From: Bacteroidetes bacterium GWF2_41_31
Lineage (GTDB): Bacteria > Bacteroidota > Bacteroidia > Bacteroidales > F082
Direction of reading: 5' to 3'
Assembly (NCBI GenBank): GCA_001769215.1
Contig: MEOL01000003.1
Span: 1-64,000 of the forward strand
DNA length: 64,000 nucleotides
In this document: piece after piece, positions 26,244 through 34,404 of the stretch
Numbering within the stretch: the first letter of the stretch is position 1
How the letters are laid out: the number at the start of each line of letters is the position of its first letter
Program-made: the position numbers and the translations under genes
The notes under the pieces: generated by a model
What the model was told of the DNA's origin: nothing
Database searches by the model: none
Seen by the model: only the letters and a program-made list of their open reading frames with translations

Positions 26244-27080
26244 TTAAAAAATTCCATTATACATCATTTCAAAAGCTAACAATGATATTACAATTGCAAA
26301 AACTACTCTCAAACGTTTTGTTTTCGATTTCATCAATATTTTGGCGCCTAAGAGCGAGCCTGCCAATACGCCTAATACAACTGGCATCGAAAGCACCGGA
26401 TCAATATAACCTCTCGTTAAATAAACTCCTGCACTGGCAGCCGCAGTTACTCCAATCATAAAATTGCTGGTGGCCGATGACACTTTAAAAGGTAGTTTCA
26501 TTACGGAATCCATTGCAACTACTTTAAACGCTCCTGAGCCAATTCCCAAAAGCCCCGATATAACTCCTGCTACTATCATTAACAAGTATCCCCATCCCAA
26601 ATTCAGAACTCTATACGAAATCTTTCCTGTTGGCGATTTATAATCCCCATCGAGTTGAAGTGATTTGATGAATTTATTGTTTTCCTTATGAACCTTTCTT
26701 GGAGGAATTATTTCTACTTTTCTGTTTTTAAACGAATTAAAACCCGAATACAGCAATACAATTCCAAACAATATCATAATTGTATTTGTAGGAATCATCA
26801 CAGCAATGGCAGCTCCTAATATTGCCCCGCTTGTTGTAGCTGTTTCGAGTAACATGCCGGTTTTAATATTTGTTATTCCTTCTCTTACATAAGCCGAAGC
26901 TGCACCCGATGAAGTGGCTATAACAGAAACTAAAGATGTTCCTATGGCATACTTAATATCAACGCCCATTCCCAGTGTGAGTAATGGCACAATGATTACA
27001 CCACCCCCCAAGCCTGTTAACGAGCCTAAGAACCCTGCAAGCATTGCTCCTACAAATAAAATAGCAACAAATATTCCCAT
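26244..27080 (-). CDS. TSUP (TauE/SafE) family anion permease
   Basis: A 278-residue inner-membrane protein with about eight helices in two halves. The first half has the family pattern LTGLGGGVIIVPLLTLGMG, and the second has GLLGIGSGAFKVVAMDSVM. TSUP proteins move sulfite, sulfonates or related organosulfur/organic anions; the substrate cannot be told from sequence. It is cotranscribed with DUF1634. This pair has no shared activator element and appears to be independently regulated among the surrounding envelope genes. Confidence 0.9.
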   Translation of the reverse strand: MGIFVAILFVGAMLAGFLGSLTGLGGGVIIVPLLTLGMGVDIKYAIGTSLVSVIATSSGAASAYVREGITNIKTGMLLETATTSGAILGAAIAVMIPTNTIMILFGIVLLYSGFNSFKNRKVEIIPPRKVHKENNKFIKSLQLDGDYKSPTGKISYRVLNLGWGYLLMIVAGVISGLLGIGSGAFKVVAMDSVMKLPFKVSSATSNFMIGVTAAASAGVYLTRGYIDPVLSMPVVLGVLAGSLLGAKILMKSKTKRLRVVFAIVISLLAFEMMYNGIF

Positions 27081-27166
27081 TAATATTTATCTAAGTAACC
27101 TATTATGTGCTATTGTTGTGGTTATTCTAATATAGTTAAGTTTAACGGCAAAATTGAAAATATATT

Positions 27167-27385
27167 TTAGCCTTTAAATTTTACGGAATTTCTTGGCGCT
27201 ATTAACCAGGCCTGTGAGCACCCAACTGCTTCCATTATTGGTGAAATGAAGACGCCGCCATTTGTTGCTGAAGTCCCTTCTAATATATCTGTGCCCGAGA
27301 CAGACAGAGTCCATTGGGCATCTGCTCCCCGTATGTTTAATAGTAGGATTATACATGCAATTAGTGCTATACGTATTGTTTTCAT
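27167..27385 (-). CDS. Small secreted protein of unknown function (possibly truncated)
   Basis: A 72-residue frame with a convincing signal peptide (about 1-23, ending ADAQ), followed by only 49 residues beginning WTLSVSGTDILEGTSATNGG. I do not recognise the mature part. Its shortness suggests either a real small exported protein or a 5' remnant of a longer gene. It follows the terminator of the DUF3494 lipoprotein gene and has no copy of the shared promoter. Confidence 0.45.
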   Translation of the reverse strand: MKTIRIALIACIILLLNIRGADAQWTLSVSGTDILEGTSATNGGVFISPIMEAVGCSQAWLIAPRNSVKFKG

Positions 27386-27427
27386 AAGTTTTATTTATTT
27401 GAAAATTAACTATTTATTTAAAAAAAA

Positions 27428-27456
27428 TGGAGGCAATTCCAAACGGCTTGCCTCCA
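27428..27456 (-). terminator. Rho-independent terminator of the DUF3494 lipoprotein gene
   Basis: Arms TGGAGGCAA / TTGCCTCCA; the minus strand then reads a run of T. It lies 26 bases after the stop at 27482. Confidence 0.85.
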
Positions 27457-27481
27457 TCAAAATTTTGATTTCAAAGATTTA

Positions 27482-28258
27482 TTATGGCATCACAACCGTA
27501 CTCATTTGAAGGGTTACAGCAGTTTGAGCTAACATTCTACCCGTCATGGTTGCTCCTGTTTTCATATTAATACCTGTTTGTCCTAAAATGTTTCCTTCAA
27601 AATGACTAGTCGTTCCGAAAGTTACGGCATCACTTACCACCCAGAATATATTTTTAGCCTGAACACCACCTTCTAAATTAACTCTTACTGCAGAGCTCAT
27701 AATTAAAGTTCCTGCAACCTGAAAAATAAAAATATCTGTAGAGTTACCAGAAATCGTGATATCTGTTGGGATATTAACAGAGCTCGACCATTTGTAAAGA
27801 CCAGGTAAAAGGGTTATACTACCAATGGTTCCTGCGCCTAAATTTAAGTAATCCGGATTAGATCTTCCTGCTGCGTCTGTGTAGGCCGCTTGCATATCAA
27901 GTACAGCAATTCCTAATCTGGTAGCATCTGTAATTTTGCAAGCCGGGCCTGCAGCATCAACTGAGAATATAGAACCTGTTACTTCCCCACAACTTAATGT
28001 CATAGCAGCACCAGTGATTGGGCTTGTTCCAATATCTCCTAAAATTGAAGATTTATAAACACTGGTAATTCCTGTTTTTGACAGAATAACAAAATCACCT
28101 GCAACGCCCAGGTTTACAACCTGTTGTTGCTGATGTTTAGCTTTGGTTTCTGAATTTGATAATTGATCGAACGATTTGGTGTCCATGTTTTTGTCGCAAC
28201 TGGACATTAATCCTACCATCAGGATTGCTGAGATCGGAAGTACATTTTTTAATTTCAT
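27482..28258 (-). CDS. DUF3494 ice-binding-like lipoprotein
   Basis: A 258-residue lipoprotein: lipobox GLMSSC (Cys20), a short linker (30-45, Gln-rich HQQQQ) and a single full DUF3494 domain (about 48-258; LGVAGDFVILSKTGIT, ILGDIGTSP, ITLLPGLYKWSSS, NIFWVVSDAVTFG). This is the compact architecture of characterised bacterial ice-binding proteins, but here with lipid anchoring. Six complete DUF3494 domains occur in the window, of which this is the only single-domain form. Its promoter has the shared element (28294-28358) with the best -7 box of the set. Confidence 0.93.
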   Translation of the reverse strand: MKLKNVLPISAILMVGLMSSCDKNMDTKSFDQLSNSETKAKHQQQQVVNLGVAGDFVILSKTGITSVYKSSILGDIGTSPITGAAMTLSCGEVTGSIFSVDAAGPACKITDATRLGIAVLDMQAAYTDAAGRSNPDYLNLGAGTIGSITLLPGLYKWSSSVNIPTDITISGNSTDIFIFQVAGTLIMSSAVRVNLEGGVQAKNIFWVVSDAVTFGTTSHFEGNILGQTGINMKTGATMTGRMLAQTAVTLQMSTVVMP

Positions 28259-28293
28259 GATATTTTATTTAAGTTTATGATTATTTAATATGG

Positions 28294-28358
28294 CAAATGT
28301 AGGACGCCTGGCTCGGGCATGACTTACATAATTTTACATATAAGTTGCGTAATTCCCA
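28294..28358 (-). promoter_or_regulatory. Shared bipartite element and -7 box (copy 6, diverged)
   Basis: On the minus strand CGCAA (28345-28349) replaces the first TGTAA, with TGTG two bases further upstream than in the other copies; then 16 bases, TGTAA (28324-28328), 26 bases and TTTG (28294-28297; perfect -7 box TACATTTG). Spacing is kept although the first half is degenerate. A stronger -7 box may compensate (inference). Confidence 0.65.
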
Positions 28359-28456
28359 CATTTGCTTACCGCCCGTAGGTTATGACATGGTTCATTCTTC
28401 AAATGAATACCTGTCTGCCAACTTTCTTTAAAGCAGACAAACCCGTAATTTTTATC

Positions 28457-28521
28457 TGTGAATGATGTAACTTATTTCCGGATTTGTGTAATGATTCTTT
28501 GTTCAGGGATAACCACTTTTG
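28457..28521 (+). promoter_or_regulatory. Shared bipartite activator element and -7 box (copy 7)
   Basis: TGTGAATGATGTAA (28457-28470), 16 bases, TGTAA (28487-28491), 26 bases, TTTG (28518-28521; -7 box CACTTTTG). This is the only plus-strand copy and shows that the motif follows gene orientation. It drives the OmpA lipoprotein and the beta-barrel gene. With copy 6 it makes a divergent promoter region (28259-28602). Confidence 0.88.
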
Positions 28522-28602
28522 CCAATTAATATTTAATGATGGTTGGCCTTGCAACCGGACAACATCATTGAGTGATTGTTTAATCAATAAAATACAAAAG
28601 TG

Positions 28603-29274
28603 ATGTGTAAATTTAAAATGAATTTGATGGTGATAGCGTGCGCAGCTTTAATCCTTTCGGGCTGTTCATCATTAAACAAGACCCAGAAAGGTGGAGCTGT
28701 TGGCGTTGTAGCTGGTGGCACGATGGGAGCCGTGATTGGTAACGCTTCGGGCAATACCGCCCTGGGTGCTATTATCGGAGCTGCTGTAGGAGGCGCTACC
28801 GGTGCTATCATTGGCCATCAGATGGACAAACAGGCTGAGGAAATAGAGAATACTATTCCGGATGCGAAGGTTGAACGGGTTGGAGAAGGTATCGTGGTGG
28901 AATTCAGTAGTAATGTTTTGTTTGGATTCGACCAGTCGAACCTGTCAACTGATGCCAAAATCAATCTGAATAAACTTGTTAAAGTGCTCAACACTTTTCC
29001 TGATACCGATATAGAGATTCAGGGACATACCGACAGCAAAGGGAGCGAATCGTATAACAATAGTTTGTCGTTAAAAAGAGCTGGTGAAGTGTCAGATTAC
29101 CTGCGGTATAACGGTGTAGGAACCAATCGGATATCCATCAAAGGATTTGGCGAAAGCATGCCAAAATATGACAATAGCACAGCTGATGGACGCACCCAAA
29201 ACCGAAGGGTGGAGTTCCTGATCACGGCAAATGAAAAAATGAAGGAAGATGCCGAAAAAGCAGCTGGTAATTAA
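28603..29274 (+). CDS. OmpA-family lipoprotein with glycine-zipper segment (YiaD-like)
   Basis: About 223 residues: lipobox LILSGC, a glycine-zipper segment (about 28-72; repeated GxxxG as in GAVGVVAGGTMGAVIG), then an OmpA domain (about 95-215; FGFDQSNLSTDAKINL, IQGHTDSKGSESYNN, NRRVEFLI). The family links the outer membrane to peptidoglycan, and YiaD-like members are often stress-induced. The ATG at 28603 is preferred; a GTG directly before it and an ATG at 28618 are alternatives. It is first in an operon with the beta-barrel gene 29 bases downstream. Confidence 0.92.
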   Translation: MCKFKMNLMVIACAALILSGCSSLNKTQKGGAVGVVAGGTMGAVIGNASGNTALGAIIGAAVGGATGAIIGHQMDKQAEEIENTIPDAKVERVGEGIVVEFSSNVLFGFDQSNLSTDAKINLNKLVKVLNTFPDTDIEIQGHTDSKGSESYNNSLSLKRAGEVSDYLRYNGVGTNRISIKGFGESMPKYDNSTADGRTQNRRVEFLITANEKMKEDAEKAAGN

Positions 29275-29303
29275 ATTCAAATAATAAAATCAAAAGGAGT
29301 ATT

Positions 29304-29981
29304 ATGAAAGCGAAACTATTTTTATTGGTAATTGCAGGTATGTTAACAGTTTCTGTGGCAATGGCCCAGGGTACTGACAGAGCAAAACTCTCATTCGGCG
29401 TTCTTGGAGGCATCAACTTCCAGAACCTGAATGGAAAAGATGCGGATGGCGACAAGCTTGAAAATGATTTAATCATTGGTTTTCATGTCGGGGTGAATAT
29501 TCAGGTGCCCATTGTTCCTGAGTTCTATTTTCAACCCGGGTTATTGTTCTCAACAAAGGGAGCGAAGAATACCAGTGGCTCCTTAACCGGAACTACTAAA
29601 ATCTCATACATTGAAATGCCAATGAACCTGGTTTACAAGGCTATGTTGGGCAATGGATATGTGATGCTTGGATTTGGACCTTATATAGGTTATGGAATCG
29701 GGGGCAAAGTGAAAGTTGAAGGCGGAGCCGTAACTGTTGAAAACGACATTGAGTTCAAAAATGTGGTAGAGATAGGAGACGACCCGTTAACTCCCTATTA
29801 TAAAGCATTTGATGTGGGAGCGAACATGTTCGCCGGATACGAAATGCAGAACGGGATATTTGCCCAGATTAACACCCAGTTTGGTTTGCTAAAAATAAAT
29901 CCCGAAAACAAATACATTGCCGATGATAAAACATCAGTTAAAAACGTGGGTTTTGGCTTATCACTTGGATATCGGTTCTAA
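29304..29981 (+). CDS. Outer-membrane beta-barrel protein (PorT/OMP_b-brl family)
   Basis: A 225-residue protein with a signal peptide (about 1-21, ending AMAQ) and alternating hydrophobic strands typical of an 8-10-stranded barrel (KLSFGVLGGINFQNL, LIIGFHVGVNIQVPI, YFQPGLLFSTKG, terminal VGFGLSLGYRF with C-terminal Phe). Function is unknown beyond an outer-membrane location. An unusually good Shine-Dalgarno (AGGAG, 29295-29299) lies just before the ATG, which is rare in Bacteroidota and fixes the start. Confidence 0.88.
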   Translation: MKAKLFLLVIAGMLTVSVAMAQGTDRAKLSFGVLGGINFQNLNGKDADGDKLENDLIIGFHVGVNIQVPIVPEFYFQPGLLFSTKGAKNTSGSLTGTTKISYIEMPMNLVYKAMLGNGYVMLGFGPYIGYGIGGKVKVEGGAVTVENDIEFKNVVEIGDDPLTPYYKAFDVGANMFAGYEMQNGIFAQINTQFGLLKINPENKYIADDKTSVKNVGFGLSLGYRF

Positions 29982-30000
29982 GAAAAAATGAAAGAAACGA

Positions 30001-30035
30001 AAAGACCGCTCCTATAAACAGAAGCGGTCTTTTTT
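30001..30035 (+). terminator. Rho-independent terminator
   Basis: Arms AAAGACCGCT / AGCGGTCTTT followed by a T run, 20 bases after the stop of the beta-barrel gene. The stem could also serve the converging minus-strand operon that ends at 30059. Confidence 0.85.
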
Positions 30036-30058
30036 AATGAAACAAGTCTTAGTCAGCA

Positions 30059-30493
30059 TTACATCCTCTCCATATACCAGTTCAACTCCTTTTCTAATTT
30101 TTTGTAACTAAAAATCCTTGTAATGATTTTTTGTAAACGCATGAATGCCGTTTCGCTTTTTACAACATAATCGTAAGCCAGGTGATGCATGCAGTTGATA
30201 GCCACATCAATTTTATCCTGGGAAGAGAGCATCACCACCGGAATATCGGGATTAAATAATTTTATCTTATCCAGGGTTTCGATCCCGTTCATAGCGTTTT
30301 TTTCAATGCCATCGAGATGGTAATCTAATATGATGACATCCGGCTGATGTGATAAATTCTCGATGCAAAGCTCACCAGTGGCGAATGTTTCGACACTAAA
30401 ATCAGCATGCTGTAGAAAATCAATAGCTAATAATTTTAAATACACCGCATCATCATCTACCAGGAAAAGTCTGATTTTATTATTGTCAGTCAT
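30059..30493 (-). CDS. Single-domain response regulator (CheY-like)
   Basis: A 144-residue receiver domain with the acidic pair (LVDDD), phospho-Asp in IILDYHLDG, a conserved Ser/Thr (VVMLSSQD) and the lysine (VVKSE). There is no output domain. Its start overlaps the stop of the hybrid kinase in an ATGA, so the two are translationally coupled, and it is likely a phosphate sink or relay partner of that kinase. Confidence 0.92.
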   Translation of the reverse strand: MTDNNKIRLFLVDDDAVYLKLLAIDFLQHADFSVETFATGELCIENLSHQPDVIILDYHLDGIEKNAMNGIETLDKIKLFNPDIPVVMLSSQDKIDVAINCMHHLAYDYVVKSETAFMRLQKIITRIFSYKKLEKELNWYMERM

Positions 30494-33400
30494 CGCTTTA
30501 TGTTTTTAATTGCGTTAAATTCTACTTCTAATTCCTCACATGCCTGAACGCATACATTTTCAAGTTGAATCACCAGCTCAGGTATTCCTTCCGATAGCTG
30601 CTGTGTGCTGGCATATTCCTGTACTTTTCTTGCCATTTCTTCGAAATCAGCACTAATTCCCATGATTGAGAAGGATGGGATCATTTTATGAACGGCAGAA
30701 TACAGCGAATTCCAATCTTTATCTTTTAACCCTTTTTTCATCGCCACAATTAAAGGTGGGGTTTGTTTCAGATAAAGTGAAATCATTTCCATCATCAATA
30801 TTGGATTTGACTTCGTTCGCCGGATTAAATAATTCAAGTCAATACATTTATCTTTTTGGCCGTCTTCCACCACCTGCTCATCAGATTCTATCTCATCAGA
30901 TACAATAGTTGGGGAGGCTTTTTTTACTAATCCCACCATTTTGCTGTACAATACCCTTTCATCAATAGGTTTTGCAATATAATCATTCATCCCTACAGCC
31001 TTACATTTTGCTAAATCTACCGTGGTAACATCCGCCGTTAAGGCGATGATAGGAATATCTGATTTCATTTGGTTGCGAATGTAATCGGTCGCCTCAAATC
31101 CGTTCATTTCGGGCATTTGTAGGTCCATTAAAATAACATCATAGGTTTTGGTTTGCATTTTCTCGATGGCGATTTTACCGTTATCGGCGATATCACATTC
31201 AAATCCGAAATCATCCAACAGCGTTTTCATCAGCAATTGGTTGAGTGCAATGTCTTCCACCACCAATACTTTTACGTCGGTTATTTCGGTATTCAATTCT
31301 ACAATTTCTGAATCTAATTCCGGTTTGGCTTTCGTTTTCTGAAAACTTAATGTAAAACTAAAGGTTGAGCCCTCATTTATTTTACTTTTTACCTGAATGG
31401 TACCCCCTTGAGGTTCTACCAGTTGTTTAACAATAGCAAGGCCTAAACCGGTACCACCATATAAACGCGATGTTCCGCTGGATGCCTGCTGGAAGTTTTC
31501 AAAAATCCTGTCTAATTTGGCTTCCGGTATTCCAATTCCTGTATCTGATACGGCAAACTCAATGGTTACCTTGTCATCATCTTCATCCAGCATGCGGACA
31601 CTGACCGTAATTTTTCCTTTTGTGGTAAACTTAACGGCATTGCTCACCAGGTTTAAAATGATCTGGTGCAAACGCACCGGGTCGCCAACCAGGATATTGG
31701 GAATATTATTGTCATATTCTTTTACCAGATTTAGATTTTTTTCCTGGATTTTTGTTTCAAACAAATGAAGCATGGCTGATATCGACAAGCTCATTTTAAA
31801 TGGTATTTGCTCAAAGCTCATTTTACCGGCATCCACTTTTGCCAGGTCGAGAATGTCGTTGATAAGAACGATGAGTGCATCGCCACTTATTTTGATCGCC
31901 TTTAGATATTCTCTTTGTTTTGCGGTTAAATCGGTTTTTAAAACCACTTTCGTGAAACCGATAATTGCATTCATCGGGGTACGAATTTCATGGCTCATGT
32001 TCGACAGAAATTGCTGTTTTGCTTTCACGGCATCTTCAGCAATTAGTGTAGCCTTCTCGGCTTTACTCTTTGCTTCCTCGGCAATCACTGTTGCCATCTC
32101 GGCAAATACAATCGCTTCTGTGAGCTCTGTTGCTATCCTTTTTTGTTCAGTAACATCGCGTGCAACAATCACTACTCCCTGAACATTTCCGCCGTCATCT
32201 TTATATACCGACCCATTGAATAATACATCGGTCAGTTTACCATCTTTATGGCGAAGGGTAAGTGGGGAATTGGCAACTGATCCTTTCGCGAAAACCTCCT
32301 GATAAACCTCGCGCGCTTTTTGTGGTTCGGTAAAATAATCCAGAAAGTCGGTATCTGTCAGTTCTTCGCGCGTTTGACCGGTAATGTTTGCCAGGGCTTC
32401 GTTCATATCGGTGATCTTACCTTCGGTATTGATGGTAACCAAAGGGTCAAGACTGGCTTCAATCAGGCTAAGGGTATATTGAGAGGCTAGTTTTTCTTCA
32501 TAATTGAAGGCCTCAAGTTCTTTATTGGCAGCTTCCCGTTTTTCTTTCTCGTTCTTTTGATAGGCAAGTTCCTCATTGGCAACGATTAACTCAACTGCTC
32601 GTTTTTCTTTCACTTCTGTTTGAAATACGAGTTCCTCGTTAGCAATGATTAATTCAGCTGCCCGTTTTTCTTTCTCATTATTTTGAAAAGCAAGTTCTTT
32701 ATTCGCGATAACCAATTCAGCAGCACGTTTTTCTTTTACTTGTGTTTGAAATACGAGTTCTTCATTAGCAATGACTAATTCTGCTGCTCGTTTTTCTTTT
32801 TCATCGTTTTGAAAAGCCAGTTCTTCGTTGGCAATGATTAATTCTGCGGCTCTTTTCTCCTTCACTACATTTTGAAAAGCCAGTTCTTCGTTGGCAATAA
32901 CCAACTCTGCTGCCCGTTTTTCTTTCTCATCATTTTGAAAGGCCAGTTCTTTGTTAGCCACGATTAATTCTGCTGCACGTTTTTCTTTTACTCCATTTTG
33001 AAATGCGAGTTCTTTGTTGGCAACAACCAACTCGGCAGCACGTTTTTCCTTTTCATTATTTTGAAAAGCCAATTCTTTATTGGCAATGCTTAATTCAGCA
33101 GCCCGTTTTTCCTTTTCATCATTTTGAAAAGCAAGCTCTTTATTTGCTTTTCTTAACTCCATGGCCCATTTTTGGTCGGTAACATCCCGCGCTGCCGCGA
33201 AAATCCCTTGAACCTGATCTGCATCATCTTTATAAACAGAAGCATTGTATGATACTTCCGTTAAACTACCGTTTTTATGTTTAATGGTAAGTGGGAAATC
33301 TACTACAAAGCCCTTTTTGAATACCTGAATATAAATATCCTGTGCTTTTTTTGGTACTGTAAAATAACTTGAGAAGTCGGTATTGATTAGTTTTCCACGT

Positions 33401-33546
33401 GAAGCGCCCGTCACTTTTATCATTGCCTCGTTTACGTCAGTTATCTTACCATCTGCATTAATGGTAACAAATGGATCCAGACTGGCTTCAATTAAACGTC
33501 TGGCGTATACCTCCCGGTTGTTATCGGGATTGGTTTTAATTTTCAT
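30490..33546 (-). CDS. Hybrid sensor kinase: PAS, 10x21-residue coiled coil, PAS, HisKA, HATPase, REC, Hpt
   Basis: A 1018-residue cytoplasmic phosphorelay kinase. Order: PAS (about 12-130); a tandem 21-residue repeat with core NKELAFQNxEKEKRAAEL (about 133-342, three heptads per unit, coiled coil); PAS (about 355-470); HisKA with NMSHEIRTPMNA; HATPase_c (DTGIGIP, GTGLGLAI); receiver with phospho-Asp in ILMDLQMPEMNG; and a C-terminal Hpt domain (histidine in AVHKMIPSFSIMG). It therefore holds a full His-Asp-His relay, with the next Asp likely in the response regulator encoded directly after. The AraC-type regulator gene lies 24 bases upstream. Confidence 0.94.
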   Translation of the reverse strand: MKIKTNPDNNREVYARRLIEASLDPFVTINADGKITDVNEAMIKVTGASRGKLINTDFSSYFTVPKKAQDIYIQVFKKGFVVDFPLTIKHKNGSLTEVSYNASVYKDDADQVQGIFAAARDVTDQKWAMELRKANKELAFQNDEKEKRAAELSIANKELAFQNNEKEKRAAELVVANKELAFQNGVKEKRAAELIVANKELAFQNDEKEKRAAELVIANEELAFQNVVKEKRAAELIIANEELAFQNDEKEKRAAELVIANEELVFQTQVKEKRAAELVIANKELAFQNNEKEKRAAELIIANEELVFQTEVKEKRAVELIVANEELAYQKNEKEKREAANKELEAFNYEEKLASQYTLSLIEASLDPLVTINTEGKITDMNEALANITGQTREELTDTDFLDYFTEPQKAREVYQEVFAKGSVANSPLTLRHKDGKLTDVLFNGSVYKDDGGNVQGVVIVARDVTEQKRIATELTEAIVFAEMATVIAEEAKSKAEKATLIAEDAVKAKQQFLSNMSHEIRTPMNAIIGFTKVVLKTDLTAKQREYLKAIKISGDALIVLINDILDLAKVDAGKMSFEQIPFKMSLSISAMLHLFETKIQEKNLNLVKEYDNNIPNILVGDPVRLHQIILNLVSNAVKFTTKGKITVSVRMLDEDDDKVTIEFAVSDTGIGIPEAKLDRIFENFQQASSGTSRLYGGTGLGLAIVKQLVEPQGGTIQVKSKINEGSTFSFTLSFQKTKAKPELDSEIVELNTEITDVKVLVVEDIALNQLLMKTLLDDFGFECDIADNGKIAIEKMQTKTYDVILMDLQMPEMNGFEATDYIRNQMKSDIPIIALTADVTTVDLAKCKAVGMNDYIAKPIDERVLYSKMVGLVKKASPTIVSDEIESDEQVVEDGQKDKCIDLNYLIRRTKSNPILMMEMISLYLKQTPPLIVAMKKGLKDKDWNSLYSAVHKMIPSFSIMGISADFEEMARKVQEYASTQQLSEGIPELVIQLENVCVQACEELEVEFNAIKNIKR
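32519..33148 (-). repeat. Ten tandem 63-bp repeats coding for a coiled-coil linker
   Basis: Ten 21-codon units (ANKELAFQNDEKEKRAAEL type) plus a partial one, located between two PAS domains. Units differ mainly at two positions (NDE/NNE/NVV/TQV), forming two alternating subtypes in part of the array. Confidence 0.9.
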
Positions 33547-33570
33547 TTTATCTTCATTAAGTCTTTAAAG

Positions 33571-34140
33571 CTACCTGGATCCAATTTCTTCGATGGGTCT
33601 GCGTCTTTTTTCTTTTAACTGTTTAAAATGAGAAGGGGAAAGTCCAGTTACTTTTTTAAACTGATTGGATAAATGAGCCACACTGCTGTAATTCATTTTC
33701 CAGGCAATTTCGGTAATGTTGAGTTCCCCATAAATAATTAATTCTTTAATTCTTTCAACTTTGTGTGAAATAATGAATTGTTCAATTGTAGTTCCTTGAA
33801 CTTCGGAGAATAAATTTGACAGATAGGTGTAATCATGATCCAGTTTTTCACCTAAATAGTATGAAAAGTTTGTTTTGATACCTTCCTCAGAATGATGAAC
33901 CATTTCAATAATGGCATTCTTTATTTTTTCAATCAAAACTGCACGTTTATCGTCCATCAATTCAAACCCTGACTTGAGCAAAGCCATTTTTACATGAACA
34001 CGCTCCTCTTCGGTGAGGTCCTCCATGATTTCAACCTCACCCAAGTCGACCACAATAAAATGCAACCCCAGCCTCTTTAAGTCTTCTTTCACCGCCAATT
34101 TACAGCGGTTGCTGACCATGTATTTAATATATAGTTTCAA
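33571..34140 (-). CDS. AraC-family regulator with HMA-like N-terminus
   Basis: A 189-residue protein. The N-terminal ~70 residues (YIKYMVSNRCKLAVKEDL, GLHFIVVDLGEVEI) resemble a ferredoxin-like HMA fold with only one of the two metal-binding cysteines; the C-terminus is an AraC DNA-binding domain (about 85-180; LNITEIAWKMNYSSVAHLSNQF, then VTGLSPSHFK). This type is common next to hybrid kinases in Bacteroidota. It lies directly upstream of the hybrid kinase gene on the same strand and probably shares the operon. AraC proteins often bind direct repeats spaced 21 bp, so it is one candidate for the shared promoter element, without proof. Confidence 0.9.
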   Translation of the reverse strand: MKLYIKYMVSNRCKLAVKEDLKRLGLHFIVVDLGEVEIMEDLTEEERVHVKMALLKSGFELMDDKRAVLIEKIKNAIIEMVHHSEEGIKTNFSYYLGEKLDHDYTYLSNLFSEVQGTTIEQFIISHKVERIKELIIYGELNITEIAWKMNYSSVAHLSNQFKKVTGLSPSHFKQLKEKRRRPIEEIGSR

Positions 34141-34351
34141 AATTATTTTTTAGAGGATAGGGAGAATGTGGATGACATGATGACTAAAAAAGCTAAAAAA
34201 TGAGTGACCTCTTTATTCCTACAACTAACTAGTTGGTATGGCAATTTGTATTTTCGGCAAGATAGGGATGTATTAAAAACAGAAAATTTCGATGCCGGAA
34301 TTCGGGGCAAAGGTAGGTTAATTATCTATAGCAATGTTTTTTTGCAAACAA

Positions 34352-34380
34352 CAAAGGCTGCTAAATAGATGCAGCCTTTG
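34352..34380 (-). terminator. Hairpin terminator after the M20 peptidase gene
   Basis: Arms CAAAGGCTGC / GCAGCCTTTG with a 9-base loop, 25 bases after the stop at 34405. The T-rich tail is modest (TTGTTTG). The rest of 34141-34404 shows no other feature. Confidence 0.65.
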
Positions 34381-34404
34381 TATTGATTGGACTTTTCAGA
34401 AATA

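Noticed and set aside
32519-33148. 63-bp repeats as a CRISPR-like or non-coding array
   Set aside because: They are in frame, code for a heptad coiled coil, and have no spacers.
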